Shown piece by piece: positions 27,117 through 37,669 of a stretch of 64,000 nt of DNA. Each line of letters opens with the position of its first letter. Position 1 is the stretch's first letter. Made by a program: the position numbers and the translations under genes. Below the pieces are notes generated by a model. That model was not told where the DNA came from and made no database searches. It saw nothing but the letters and a program-made list of their open reading frames with translations. Source of the stretch: Roseateles depolymerans (GTDB taxonomy: Bacteria; Pseudomonadota; Gammaproteobacteria; Burkholderiales; Burkholderiaceae_C); assembly GCF_003387155.1 (NCBI RefSeq), contig NZ_QUMT01000001.1, positions 248,001 to 312,000 on the forward strand, given 5' to 3'.

Positions 27117-28487
27117 TCACAGCAGCCCTGAGCGCTTGACCTGGTGATATCGGTTCACCAGCGTCGCCGCCAGGGCCTGCGGCTCCACGTCCACCGACAG
27201 CCGATCGCGCTCCACCACGCGGGCAAAGGCGTCCTGCCGGGCCTGCGAGAGCATGTGGGCGCTGGCCACCGTCACCGCATCCTCGGTGCTGTGGATCGGC
27301 TGCTCCTGCATCACGCCCAGGGCGGTTTCCCGCAGGCTGGCCAGCAGCACCAGATGCCGGCGCCGCAGCAGCGCCAGCGCCGGACGCAGTTCCGGCGCGT
27401 CCTCGTCGCGGAAGTTGGTCAGCACGATGATCAGCGAGCGGCGGCGCAGCCGCTTGGACATGTCCTCGGCCGCCGCCAGGTAGTCGGAGTGGTGATGCCC
27501 CGGCTGCAGGTCGTGCATCTTGTTCATCAGCGCATTGAGTGTGCCCATGCCCTTGCGCGGTGCGCAATCGCGGCGGTCGGTCTCGGCGGTGCCGAAGGTC
27601 ATCGCGCCCACCTCGTCCCCTTCCTGCAGGGCGACATAAGCCAGCAGCATCATTGCGTCCAGCGCATCGTCGAAGTGGCTGGTGCCGCGCTGACCGTCCG
27701 ACCCTTCGTCGGCCCGCATCCGGCGACCGCAGTCCAGCAGGAACATCACGCACTGGTCCCGCTCGTCCTGATACTCCCGCACCACCGGCTTGCGGTGCCG
27801 CATCGAGGCTTTCACGTCCAGGTGGCGCAGCGGATCTCCGCGGCGGTATTCCGCCAGTTGCCGGAAGTCCGTGCCCTGGCCCCGCTGCACGAAGTTCTTG
27901 ATGCCCATCTGCGCCAGCCGGCGATCGCCAGACAGCCACGCATACCGCGCCAGCGCGGCAAAGTTGGGATAGACCCGCAGCCGCTGGGCATCGCCCACCG
28001 TCTGGCGGACCTCGAAGAGACCGGCCCGCGTGCGCCACAGCAGTTGCGTGCGGCCGATGGTGGCAATGCCGCGCTGCCGCGCGATGACCCGAAAGCGCAG
28101 CGGCGTGCGGGTCTGCGGGTCCACCGTGAGGGACAGGGGCAGCCCTTCGAAGTCGAACAGCGGGTCGAGTTCATCGAACACCTGCAGCTGCCAGGCCAGC
28201 GGTCCGTCGTTCACCACGTCCAGTCGCAGCTCGGTCGAGGCATTGATGGCAAAGGCGGCCGGCAGGCGGCGCTCCACCCGTGGACCGGCCTGCGCCCACA
28301 GCCGCAGGCTGCGCCACAGGTCCGCGGCCGCCAGGGCGGCCAGCAGGGCCAGCAGGCCCAGCCCCGCAGGACCGGCCAGGGCCACCGGCACGCCCGCGGC
28401 CAGCACGGCCGTGAAGGCCAGGCACAGGCCCAGCAGCACCCACACGGCCATGCGGGTGGGCAGGATGACGCGGCGCACGGTGTTCAT
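27117..28487 (-). CDS. DUF58 domain protein
   Basis: A 456-residue protein. Two N-terminal TM helices (about 10-55) are followed by a beta-rich stretch and the DUF58/VWA-like core with RRGDPLRHLDVKASMRH and a MIDAS-like LDCGRRM. It is last of the operon and starts in a TGATG overlap with moxR. MoxR-DUF58 pairs are widespread; the ATPase is thought to act as a chaperone inserting metal or remodelling VWA partners, but the precise role of this locus is not established. Confidence 0.9.
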   Translation of the reverse strand: MNTVRRVILPTRMAVWVLLGLCLAFTAVLAAGVPVALAGPAGLGLLALLAALAAADLWRSLRLWAQAGPRVERRLPAAFAINASTELRLDVVNDGPLAWQLQVFDELDPLFDFEGLPLSLTVDPQTRTPLRFRVIARQRGIATIGRTQLLWRTRAGLFEVRQTVGDAQRLRVYPNFAALARYAWLSGDRRLAQMGIKNFVQRGQGTDFRQLAEYRRGDPLRHLDVKASMRHRKPVVREYQDERDQCVMFLLDCGRRMRADEGSDGQRGTSHFDDALDAMMLLAYVALQEGDEVGAMTFGTAETDRRDCAPRKGMGTLNALMNKMHDLQPGHHHSDYLAAAEDMSKRLRRRSLIIVLTNFRDEDAPELRPALALLRRRHLVLLASLRETALGVMQEQPIHSTEDAVTVASAHMLSQARQDAFARVVERDRLSVDVEPQALAATLVNRYHQVKRSGLL

Positions 28488-29467
28488 CAGAGGCGCGGCG
28501 CCTCCACGCTCTGCAGCGCGGCCTGAAGCAGCTCATCCATGTCGCGGCCTTCGATCTGCGCATCCGGCGCCATGGTGACGCGATGGCGCAGCACGGCCAG
28601 CGCCTGGCGGGCGATGTCGTCGGGCGTGATGAAGTCGCGGCCGTTGATCAGCGCCACTGCGCGGGCCGCACGGACCAGCGCCACGCTGGCGCGCGGACCG
28701 GCGCCGAATTCCAGGCCCGGCCAGTTGCGCGTGGCCCGCACCACTCGCACGGCGTAGTCGATGACCTTGGTGTCGGCATGCACCAGGCCAGCCAGGCGCT
28801 GCAGTTCCTGCACCTGCACGTCGTCCAGCACCGGCTGCACCGCATCCAGCGGCAGTTCGTGGCCGGCGCGGCCGGTGGTCACCAGTTCCACCACCGCGGT
28901 TTCTTCCGCATGGGTGGGGTAGCCGATCAGGATCTTCAGCAGGAACCGGTCGAGCTGCGCTTCCGGCAGCGGATAGGTGCCTTCCGTGTCCACCGGATTC
29001 TGGGTGGCCATCACCATGAAGGGCCGCGGCAACGCCAGCGTCTGGCCTTCCAGGGTGGCCTGGAATTCCTGCATCACTTCCAGCAGCGCGCTCTGGGTCT
29101 TGGCCGGTGCGCGGTTGATTTCATCGGCCAGCAGCAGATTGGTGAAGACCGGGCCCTTGCGCACCCGCAGCCGCCCCAGGCCGCCGCCGGTGTCGTCCAG
29201 CACGCTGTGGCCGATGACGTCGGCCGGCATCAGGTCCGGCGTGAACTGCAGCCGCGCATATTGCAGCCGCACCGCTTGCGCCAGCGCCCGGGCCAGCAGC
29301 GTCTTGCCCAGGCCCGGCACCCCTTCCACCAGCACGTGACCGGAGGCCACCACGGCGACGAGCAACTGCTCCACCACGGCGGTCTGGCCCACCACGGCCT
29401 TGCTGATTTCCTGACGCAGCGCATGCAGCCATTGCGTTGCCAGCTTGAGCTCTTCGGGCTTGATCAT
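28487..29467 (-). CDS. MoxR-family AAA+ ATPase
   Basis: A 326-residue AAA+ protein. Walker A is GVPGLGKT (49-56), Walker B is LLADEINR (D115, E116), sensor 1 lies near MATQNPVDTEGTYPLPEAQLD, and the AAA lid is C-terminal. The length matches the MoxR family. It overlaps DUF4350 by ATGA and DUF58 by TGATG. Known MoxR proteins assist assembly of VWA-containing partners or complexes; here the partner is presumably the DUF58 protein. Confidence 0.95.
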   Translation of the reverse strand: MIKPEELKLATQWLHALRQEISKAVVGQTAVVEQLLVAVVASGHVLVEGVPGLGKTLLARALAQAVRLQYARLQFTPDLMPADVIGHSVLDDTGGGLGRLRVRKGPVFTNLLLADEINRAPAKTQSALLEVMQEFQATLEGQTLALPRPFMVMATQNPVDTEGTYPLPEAQLDRFLLKILIGYPTHAEETAVVELVTTGRAGHELPLDAVQPVLDDVQVQELQRLAGLVHADTKVIDYAVRVVRATRNWPGLEFGAGPRASVALVRAARAVALINGRDFITPDDIARQALAVLRHRVTMAPDAQIEGRDMDELLQAALQSVEAPRL

Positions 29468-30843
29468 TGAGGAGGTCTTTCTTGTTGATGGGTCTGGAGA
29501 CGGCGGCGCGCCTGTTCAAGAATCTGCAGCCGCGCCGGCAGCTCCGCACGGGTGCAGAACTTGGCGGACAGTGCCGCCAGCAGGTCGTGTTCGGAAACGC
29601 CCGTGGCCTGCGCGATGCGACGCGCTCGCTCGGGCAGCGGGTGGCGGGCGTAGTCGACCAGCCGCCGGGCGGCCGTGCTTTCCAGCGCACGCTGCTGCGC
29701 CAGCATCAGCGCTTCGCTGCCGTGGCGGTAGAGATAGTGGCCCATGCCGCGCACCTGCTCGGCGATGGAGCGGCGCAGGCGCGGAGGCACCGGCAGGCCG
29801 GGACCGAAACGCACGGCGCGACGCCACAGCGCAGCCGCCAGCGCGAGGGCGCCCAGCACCACCGCGATCCAGCCTTGATGCCACAGCCACGGCATCAGCG
29901 CTTCCCGTTTCTCGTTCAGGAAGAACCAGACGGTGGCGCCGGGTTCGACTTGCAGGGCCGAGGTCAGCAGCACGGCATGGTCACAGTCCAGCAACTGGGT
30001 GTCCATGAAGGCGCGCGGGGCGACGTTGAGCACCGTCACCGTGCCTTGGCCCATGTCCACTCGCAGGCCCTGGGTGCCCGGTGCCTGGTGCACCGCCCAG
30101 CTCGCGCGGCGGTTGCCGACGATCTTCACCCGCAGGTTGGGCTGGAACAGGCTGCATTGGTTCCAGGCGGACAGCCTGATCATGTCGGAGGCAGCGGCCT
30201 GCGATGCCGCCGTCGCCGGGGCGGCTGCGCTGGCGGCCGTCGCGACACCCACGGGCGGGCGTGCGGAGGGCGCAGGCGGCGTGGTTGCAGCGTCCTCTTC
30301 GTCGGCCTCGTCTTCATCGGTGGCGCTGTCGTCGTCACAGTCCTCGTCGCATTCCTCGTCGTCTTCCGGCGCGGCTTGGCCCCGCTGGGCCGACGGGACG
30401 CTCGGCGCGGCAGCGGGTACGGGGGGAGCGGCCGCACGGGAACCGCTGCGCGGCACTTCATTGACGAACTCGTTCTTGATCGGCACCCATTCATCCAGCG
30501 GCGTCTCACGCCAGGTCGATGCCGTCAACAGGACCAGATGACCGCCGTGCTCCACCCAATTGCGCAGTTTCTCGGCGCGGTTCGGGACCACGGACCAGTC
30601 GTCCGACAGCATGACCAGCCGGGCCGTCGGCGGCGGCAGCTGTTCCAGCGTGTCCCGATGCTCCGCCGTCGCGCCCAGCTGGCGCAGCAGCTGCTCGGCG
30701 ACATAGACGGGATTGGTCTTGGCTTCGCCGTGCGCGCCGCGCCAGATGCTGCGTTCGGCCCATTCGGTGTTCTGGGTCAGCCACAAGGCCCCCAGCGCGA
30801 TCACGATCACAGCCACCAGCCACAAGGCGCGTTCGCGGTTCAT
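29464..30843 (-). CDS. DUF4350 domain membrane protein
   Basis: A 459-residue protein. TM helix 1 is at about residues 7-22, followed by a periplasmic DUF4350 domain (PVYVAEQLLRQLGATAEHRDTLEQLPP, NWVEHGGHLVLLTAS). A strongly acidic low-complexity stretch (DDEECDEDCDDDSATDEDE-like, about 170-190) and an Ala/Pro linker are inserted. A second TM at about 325-345 leads to a cytosolic C-terminus. ATGA overlaps are present on both sides. It is part of the MoxR/DUF58 operon and no catalytic role is known. The acidic insert looks lineage-specific. Confidence 0.88.
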   Translation of the reverse strand: MNRERALWLVAVIVIALGALWLTQNTEWAERSIWRGAHGEAKTNPVYVAEQLLRQLGATAEHRDTLEQLPPPTARLVMLSDDWSVVPNRAEKLRNWVEHGGHLVLLTASTWRETPLDEWVPIKNEFVNEVPRSGSRAAAPPVPAAAPSVPSAQRGQAAPEDDEECDEDCDDDSATDEDEADEEDAATTPPAPSARPPVGVATAASAAAPATAASQAAASDMIRLSAWNQCSLFQPNLRVKIVGNRRASWAVHQAPGTQGLRVDMGQGTVTVLNVAPRAFMDTQLLDCDHAVLLTSALQVEPGATVWFFLNEKREALMPWLWHQGWIAVVLGALALAAALWRRAVRFGPGLPVPPRLRRSIAEQVRGMGHYLYRHGSEALMLAQQRALESTAARRLVDYARHPLPERARRIAQATGVSEHDLLAALSAKFCTRAELPARLQILEQARRRLQTHQQERPPQ

Positions 30844-31658
30844 GCGGCAGCTCCTTCGCCCAGGTGGGCATCAAAGCCGGCGCAGAGCTGCTCGAAGTCC
30901 AGCGGATCCAGGTCTCGACCGGCGTAGGCCACGGTCTGCCAGCCTCCCACCAACCGCGACAGGAACTGGTGGGCGGACGGCGCCAGGCGTGGCTCGGACA
31001 GGCTGAGACAGTCGCTTTCGGTGCTGGCGGCACGGATCGGCACCGCATGCACATGCACCAGCCGCGACAACGCGCCGCGATACAGCAGCGACAGGGCCGC
31101 CCGCGCTTGACCCTGCTGCCACAGATCGCGGGCGGCGGCGCCAATGCTGTCGGGCAGGCTTTCGGGGCGGATGTCCAGCGAGCCGACATGGGTGGGGGCG
31201 ACAGCGGCCACCACCGGCGCACCGCCGCGCAGCTTCAGCCACTCGCGCAGCCGCAGCAGCACCCAGACGAACAGCGCGGCGCCGACCAGCCACATGGCGA
31301 TCCGCAGGCCGGTGCCCAGGTTTTTGATCAGCTCCACCCACCACTCGGCCATCGAGGATTTGGCCGGCTCGTCCTTCTTGCGGGCGTTGTCGTCCTTGAA
31401 TCGAAGGTAGCGGGTCTTCTCCTGGCCCCCCAGCAGCGGGTCCGCAGCCACGGCCGAGGCGGCGGCTTGCACCTGGCTGGCGGCTACGGGCTTCGGCGTC
31501 AGCATCACCACACGGCTTCCGGACTTCTGCGCGGGTTCGCCGTCGCCCGCGTCCGCGGCGTGGGCCTGGGGACTCGGCAGCACCGCCACCGTCATCAGCA
31601 TCAGGGCGAGCATCAGCGGCAGGACCCGCAGACTTGCAAAACCCTCACGCAAACGCAC
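30840..31658 (-). CDS. DUF4129 domain protein with signal peptide
   Basis: A 272-residue protein. An N-terminal signal or anchor (about 10-35, ending SPQAHA) is followed by a periplasmic part, a TM helix near 150 and the C-terminal DUF4129 domain (LSLLYRGALSRLVHVHA, ESDCLSLS). A GTG start was chosen because AGGAG lies seven bases upstream; an in-frame TTG at 31676 would add six residues. It overlaps the upstream gene by 14 nt and DUF4350 by ATGA. DUF4129 proteins accompany MoxR operons and transglutaminase-like genes; function is unknown. Confidence 0.85.
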   Translation of the reverse strand: MRLREGFASLRVLPLMLALMLMTVAVLPSPQAHAADAGDGEPAQKSGSRVVMLTPKPVAASQVQAAASAVAADPLLGGQEKTRYLRFKDDNARKKDEPAKSSMAEWWVELIKNLGTGLRIAMWLVGAALFVWVLLRLREWLKLRGGAPVVAAVAPTHVGSLDIRPESLPDSIGAAARDLWQQGQARAALSLLYRGALSRLVHVHAVPIRAASTESDCLSLSEPRLAPSAHQFLSRLVGGWQTVAYAGRDLDPLDFEQLCAGFDAHLGEGAAA

Positions 31659-32391
31659 GGCGGAACTCCTGTTCAACGTCCCACGCCTCCAGCGCCACGC
31701 GCCGGTTCAGGTACATCGCAAAACCGGCGGCCACGTAGAAGGGCTCCAGGAACAGCACGACGGCGGTGTAGATGCCGGCCGTCAGCAGGTCCTTGATCAC
31801 CGCGCGGCCTTCTTCGTTGCCCAGATGCAGCAGCCAATCCATCACCTGGTTGCGGCTGTCCTCCGGGGCCATCCACCACACCAGGCCCAGCAGGCCATAG
31901 AGCAGCACGGCCTCGGCATGGGCAAAGGCCACCTGCAAGGCGGTGGCGGCGCCGCGGTTGTCCTTGAGCATCAACGTCGTGCGCTTGCGCCGCCGGCTGC
32001 CGGTCTGGCCTTCCAGTTGCTCGATCGGCTGGGTGTAGGCGCGCCAGGGCGAGAAACGTCGCCACAGCAGCGTGCGAAAGAACTGGCCCCCCCACACCAT
32101 ACGGCGGGCGGCCCACAGGTCCGACCAGTGGGTGGCCTGGCCGAACACCGCGCGCGACAGCACGAACAGCAAGGTGCGGTCCATCCAGGGCTTGAGCCAG
32201 AAGATCAGGAACACCGGCAGCCAGTCGGCCACCTCCACGGCGCACATCGCCAGGAGGGCCACCGCCAGCAGCACCGGCGCAAAACAGCGCCAAAGCGACC
32301 TTGCATGGTGTCGCACCAGCGCCAGGCCCAGGTCGCATGCTTCGTAAGGGCTGCGCGGACGCAGCATGACCGCCAGACCTTCAACCCGCAC
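31645..32391 (-). CDS. Polytopic membrane protein of the MoxR operon
   Basis: A 248-residue protein with about four or five hydrophobic segments and a basic loop (QTGSRRRKRTTLMLKDNRGAA-like region around residue 130). I do not recognise a named domain. It lies in the same position as membrane proteins in related MoxR-DUF58 operons, between SpoIIM and DUF4129 genes, with an 11-nt overlap into the former. A GTG start with GGGGA upstream is used; an ATG at 32367 is a possible alternative. Confidence 0.75.
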   Translation of the reverse strand: MRVEGLAVMLRPRSPYEACDLGLALVRHHARSLWRCFAPVLLAVALLAMCAVEVADWLPVFLIFWLKPWMDRTLLFVLSRAVFGQATHWSDLWAARRMVWGGQFFRTLLWRRFSPWRAYTQPIEQLEGQTGSRRRKRTTLMLKDNRGAATALQVAFAHAEAVLLYGLLGLVWWMAPEDSRNQVMDWLLHLGNEEGRAVIKDLLTAGIYTAVVLFLEPFYVAAGFAMYLNRRVALEAWDVEQEFRRAFA

Positions 32392-33349
32392 GATGCATTC
32401 CCCGTCCCATCAATCCCAACCACAGCACCACCAGCAGCCAGCACAGTCCGGCCACCAGGAACTTCACCCACGGCTCCACCCAGGCCGCCGAGGACCAGAA
32501 GGCTTCGAATCCGGCCGCCACCAGCAGCAGGAAGAAGGCTGCGTAGATGATCGGAATCGACTCTCGCGCGGCGACCTTCAGGGCCTCCAGCCGGCTGCGC
32601 CGACCCGGCGAGAGCCAGCTCAGCCCGATGCGCAGGCCCGCAGCCCCGGACAGCACGATGCCGGTCAGCTCGAAGGCCGAGTGAGTGGCCACGAAGGGCC
32701 AGAAGTTGTGGCCCAGGCCGTCGCGCTGCAGGTAACCGGCCACGGTGCCGATCTGCAGGCCGTTGAACAGCAGCACGAAGGCGCTGCCCACGCCGGCCAG
32801 GATGCCGGCGCCGAAGCAACGAAGTCCGATGCCGATGTTGTTGAAGATGTAGTAGCCGAACATCTGCCAGTCGGTGCTGGCTTCGCGCAGGCGGCCCACG
32901 GCGGAACTGCCGTCCGCGTACATGGAGGACATCCGTCGCAGCTGCTGGGCGTCCATCACCCGCAGCGCGAAGTCCGGCGTCAGCCAGGCCATCAGGAAGC
33001 TGATGACCAGCGGCACGGTGAACAGCAGGAAGGCCAGCAGCACATAGCGGCGCTGGTCGCGGACTGTCTGCGGCAGCTTGACGCGCAGCAGATGGCCCAG
33101 CGCGGCCAGGCCATAGTCCTGCCGGCGATAGAGGATGCGGTGCGCGTCTTGCGCCAACGATTCCAGCCGCGCCATCAGATGGATGGGATACGCACGGGAC
33201 TGCGCCAGCGCCAGGTGCTCACAGACGCGCCGGTAGCGGGAGGCCAGCAGGGCGCCGTCCACCGGCTTGCCGGCCTCGGCCACCTTCAACTGCTCGGCCA
33301 GAGCGTCCCACATGCCGCCATAGTCGGCCTCGAAACGGATCGGGGTCAT
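32381..33349 (-). CDS. Stage II sporulation protein M-like (SpoIIM/DUF95) membrane protein
   Basis: A 322-residue protein with a cytosolic N-terminal about 100 residues and five or so TM helices. The SpoIIM family signature is visible in FGYYIFNNIGIGLRCFGAGI and THSAFELTGIVLSGAAGLR. In non-sporulating bacteria these proteins are found in MoxR/RDD operons, with function unknown. The start overlaps the RDD gene stop as TGATG. Confidence 0.87.
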   Translation of the reverse strand: MTPIRFEADYGGMWDALAEQLKVAEAGKPVDGALLASRYRRVCEHLALAQSRAYPIHLMARLESLAQDAHRILYRRQDYGLAALGHLLRVKLPQTVRDQRRYVLLAFLLFTVPLVISFLMAWLTPDFALRVMDAQQLRRMSSMYADGSSAVGRLREASTDWQMFGYYIFNNIGIGLRCFGAGILAGVGSAFVLLFNGLQIGTVAGYLQRDGLGHNFWPFVATHSAFELTGIVLSGAAGLRIGLSWLSPGRRSRLEALKVAARESIPIIYAAFFLLLVAAGFEAFWSSAAWVEPWVKFLVAGLCWLLVVLWLGLMGRGMHRAG

Positions 33350-34068
33350 CAGCGCTTTCCCATCAACCACTGGGCGACGCCCAGCAGGCGCTCGGACGGG
33401 CTGCGAGGCGCTTCATCCGGGGCCGGTGCCGGCAGCACGGAGGTGGCCAGCAGGGCCAGTTCCTCGAAGCGCTGCGGTGTCAGGCGCCGGGCACGACCGG
33501 CCCAGGCGCGGATGGCGGCCTGTTCCTGCGGGTTCAGCGGCCGGGCAGGTGCCAGGCTGGGGGCTTGGGGCGGCACGTCATGCAGCACGACCGGGGCCGC
33601 ATAGACCACGAGGGTGCCGGCCGCCAGGTCCCCCAGACGCTTGCACTCGCGGTTCAGCAGCAGGGTGATGATGCCGAAGGCATACCCCAGCGGCAGGAAA
33701 TCGGCCGCGCGCAGCAGGTTGCGGGTGACGGACGCCGCGGGCGTGATCGGCAGGCCGGTGTCCATCACCACCCGCAGGCCGAAGATCCGTTTGCCGGGCG
33801 TGGCGGCGGCGCGGCCCAGCTCGAAGAAGATGGGGTAGATCCACTCGACCGCGAACATGGCGATGAGCAGCAGCCCGATGCCCATGCGGCCCAGCGGCGC
33901 CAGCGCGAGCGCCAGGCCGGCATCGATCAGCAGGCGGATCAGCAGGTCCACCAGGAAGGCCATGCTGCGCGAGACCAGTCCGGCCGGGCGCAGCGACAGC
34001 ACGATGCCCTCCGGCGTCTCGACCGGCGCGAGCGTGTCGACCCGCAGGTCGGAGACGGCAACGGTCAC
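33349..34068 (-). CDS. RDD-family membrane protein
   Basis: A 239-residue protein. The RDD domain occupies about residues 25-160, with RSMAFLVDLLIRLLID, TPGKRIFGLRVVMDTG and ECKRLGDLAAGTLVVY, the usual Arg/Asp placement in TM helices. The C-terminal about 70 residues are cytosolic and Pro/Ala-rich. It has a GTG start, 2 bp after the neighbouring RDD stop. The role of RDD proteins is uncertain; some act in Na+/H+ exchange. Confidence 0.87.
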   Translation of the reverse strand: MTVAVSDLRVDTLAPVETPEGIVLSLRPAGLVSRSMAFLVDLLIRLLIDAGLALALAPLGRMGIGLLLIAMFAVEWIYPIFFELGRAAATPGKRIFGLRVVMDTGLPITPAASVTRNLLRAADFLPLGYAFGIITLLLNRECKRLGDLAAGTLVVYAAPVVLHDVPPQAPSLAPARPLNPQEQAAIRAWAGRARRLTPQRFEELALLATSVLPAPAPDEAPRSPSERLLGVAQWLMGKR

Positions 34069-34070
34069 GC

Positions 34071-34580
34071 TCAGGCTTTGATGACTTTCGTATCAGCGAT
34101 GGTGTCGTGCAGACACTGGCGCGAGCTGCGGAAAATCAGCAGCGAATCGATGATGCCGTAGAGGGAAGAGAGGACGAAGCTGATGGAGGTCAGGTAGCCC
34201 ACGCCGTAGCGCAGGCCCAGCAGGCGGGCAGCACTGGCCGGGCTGCCGTCTGTGCGCACGATGCGGATGCCGCAAAGCATCTTGCCCAGGGTCTGGCTGC
34301 GTTGCACCAGGCACCATCCTTGCACCACCAGGAACAGCGGGTAGCCGACGAGCAGTGCGCCCACGTTCAGGGCGAAGAAGCTTTCGTCCTTCGGGGTCAG
34401 CAGGGCATTGACGACCGGCACATTGGTCAACGCCCAGGCCAGCGCGGCCAGGATGAGGCCATCCACAATGGCCGCCAGCAGGCGCGTTCCGCGGTCCGCC
34501 AGGACCGGGTCGTTGGTTCCCGTCACGTCTTCGACGTGCGCTTGCGGTGCCGCAAATCGTTGGTCTGCACTTCCCGACAT
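34071..34580 (-). CDS. RDD-family membrane protein (first gene of the MoxR operon)
   Basis: A 169-residue protein. Three or four TM helices carry the RDD motifs DRGTRLLAAIVDGLILA, SQTLGKMLCGIRIVRTDG and RQCLHDTIADTKVI. It is the first of eight genes running with overlaps or 2-bp gaps to 27117. Two RDD genes in tandem suggest a hetero-oligomer or duplication. The promoter must lie in 34581-34850, shared with the divergent tautomerase; no motif is obvious. Confidence 0.87.
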   Translation of the reverse strand: MSGSADQRFAAPQAHVEDVTGTNDPVLADRGTRLLAAIVDGLILAALAWALTNVPVVNALLTPKDESFFALNVGALLVGYPLFLVVQGWCLVQRSQTLGKMLCGIRIVRTDGSPASAARLLGLRYGVGYLTSISFVLSSLYGIIDSLLIFRSSRQCLHDTIADTKVIKA

Positions 34581-34850
34581 CTCAACTCCCTCGAATGTTT
34601 GTTGGGGCGCATTCTGTCAGTGAAGGCAGGCGCCCGCCATGGGTGAAGATGCGCAAAACGCTCACCACTCCGGGGGATTGAGCAGCGCTCTTTCATAGGC
34701 GCTGTTGATGGGTTTGTGCAGGAAGTCACGAATGGCAGGGCCCGCGCGTGGGTCACCGGCGGCCCATCGTGCGGGCGCCTCGTCCGCTGGCGAAGGCTCG
34801 CCATGCAGGGGCTCTTGCACAATGTCGGCTCCCAACCGAGAGACCGCCAT

Positions 34851-35042
34851 ATGCCGACCTTGCGCGTAGAACTTTTTGAAGGCCGCACGCCGGAACAGAA
34901 GGCCGAATTGGCCAAGGAACTCACCGCCGCCTGTGTGCGGGTGCTGGGCGGCAGTCCGGATGCGGTGGATGTGCTGTTCTTCGATGTCGCTCGCCAAAAT
35001 TGGGCCACCGGGGGGGTGCTTTGGAGCGATAAGCAGAAATGA
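34851..35042 (+). CDS. 4-oxalocrotonate tautomerase-family protein
   Basis: A 63-residue protein starting MPTLRVELFEGRTPEQKAEL. Pro-2, exposed after Met removal, is the catalytic base of the 4-OT family, and the C-terminal VLFFDVARQNWATGG fits. It is typical of the small DmpI-like tautomerases in length. Substrate is unknown. An upstream in-frame ORF start at 34716 was rejected because the family begins at Pro. Directly after the stop lies a strong hairpin element. Confidence 0.85.
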   Translation: MPTLRVELFEGRTPEQKAELAKELTAACVRVLGGSPDAVDVLFFDVARQNWATGGVLWSDKQK

Positions 35043-35069
35043 TGGATCCCGCCGGGAGGCGGGATCCAT
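35042..35069. terminator. 12-bp stem with GGGA loop immediately after the tautomerase stop
   Basis: Arms 35042-35053 and 35058-35069 are perfect complements around GGGA. There is no T-tract, so it may slow transcription or protect the RNA end rather than terminate alone. Its 3' arm overlaps the left arm of the 45-bp repeat, so the two structures compete. Confidence 0.6.
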
Positions 35070-35195
35070 GCAAACGGGCGCCCTGCGGGCGGGCCGGGGC
35101 CTGTTTGCTCCATGTCCTCCGTCGCCTTCGGCTCCTCCCCCTTGACTTCCGCAAACAGGCCCCGGCCCGCCCGCAGGGCGCCCGTTTGCATGGAT
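35064..35195. repeat. Perfect 45-bp inverted repeat (35064-35108 / 35151-35195)
   Basis: The arms match over all 45 positions and flank a 42-nt centre, between the convergent tautomerase and katG stops. The arms are GC-rich with ATCCATGC at the outer ends and CTGTTTGC at the inner ends. It could be a bidirectional terminator, a REP/BIME-like or miniature element. No direct target duplication is evident at the borders. Confidence 0.9.
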
Positions 35196-35223
35196 GAGCA
35201 TCTAACGGAGAGCCTGCCCCGGC

Positions 35224-37440
<2,217 letters not shown>

Positions 37441-37573
37441 TCAGCATCCCGCACATCGGTGACACATCAGTGATGCAGGCGAGGGGGCAGGTTACGACGA
37501 CGAACTTGCGTTGTGACCACAACAGTTTCAATGGCGGCGATAGCGACAGGGGTTAGCCGACAAAGACGCGAAA

Positions 37574-37592
37574 CGGCTCATCGGATGAGCCG
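37574..37592. promoter_or_regulatory. Fic operator 1, CGGCTCA-N5-TGAGCCG
   Basis: Palindrome with 7-bp arms (8 with the flanking T-A) centred at 37583, the first of three in the fic promoter. Same core as operators 2 and 3. Confidence 0.75.
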
Positions 37593-37601
37593 TAAATCTC
37601 G

Positions 37602-37630
37602 ATATTCGGCTCATGATGTGAGCCGAATAT
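37602..37630. promoter_or_regulatory. Fic operator 2, 12-bp arms ATATTCGGCTCA-N5-TGAGCCGAATAT
   Basis: Perfect 12-bp arms centred at 37616, exactly 33 bp from operator 1. It is the longest and most AT-flanked site, so possibly the highest-affinity one. Confidence 0.8.
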
Positions 37631-37635
37631 TCAAG

Positions 37636-37662
37636 GAATCGGCTCATTTCTTGAGCCGATTC
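37636..37662. promoter_or_regulatory. Fic operator 3, 11-bp arms GAATCGGCTCA-N5-TGAGCCGATTC
   Basis: Perfect arms centred at 37649, again exactly 33 bp on. A half-site CGGCTCA at 37673-37679, within the start codon region, continues the same 33-bp register. Confidence 0.8.
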
Positions 37663-37669
37663 GGCTAAT

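Noticed and set aside
35042-35195. Hairpin element as an insertion sequence end
   Set aside because: No transposase, no target duplication and no open frame between the arms were seen.
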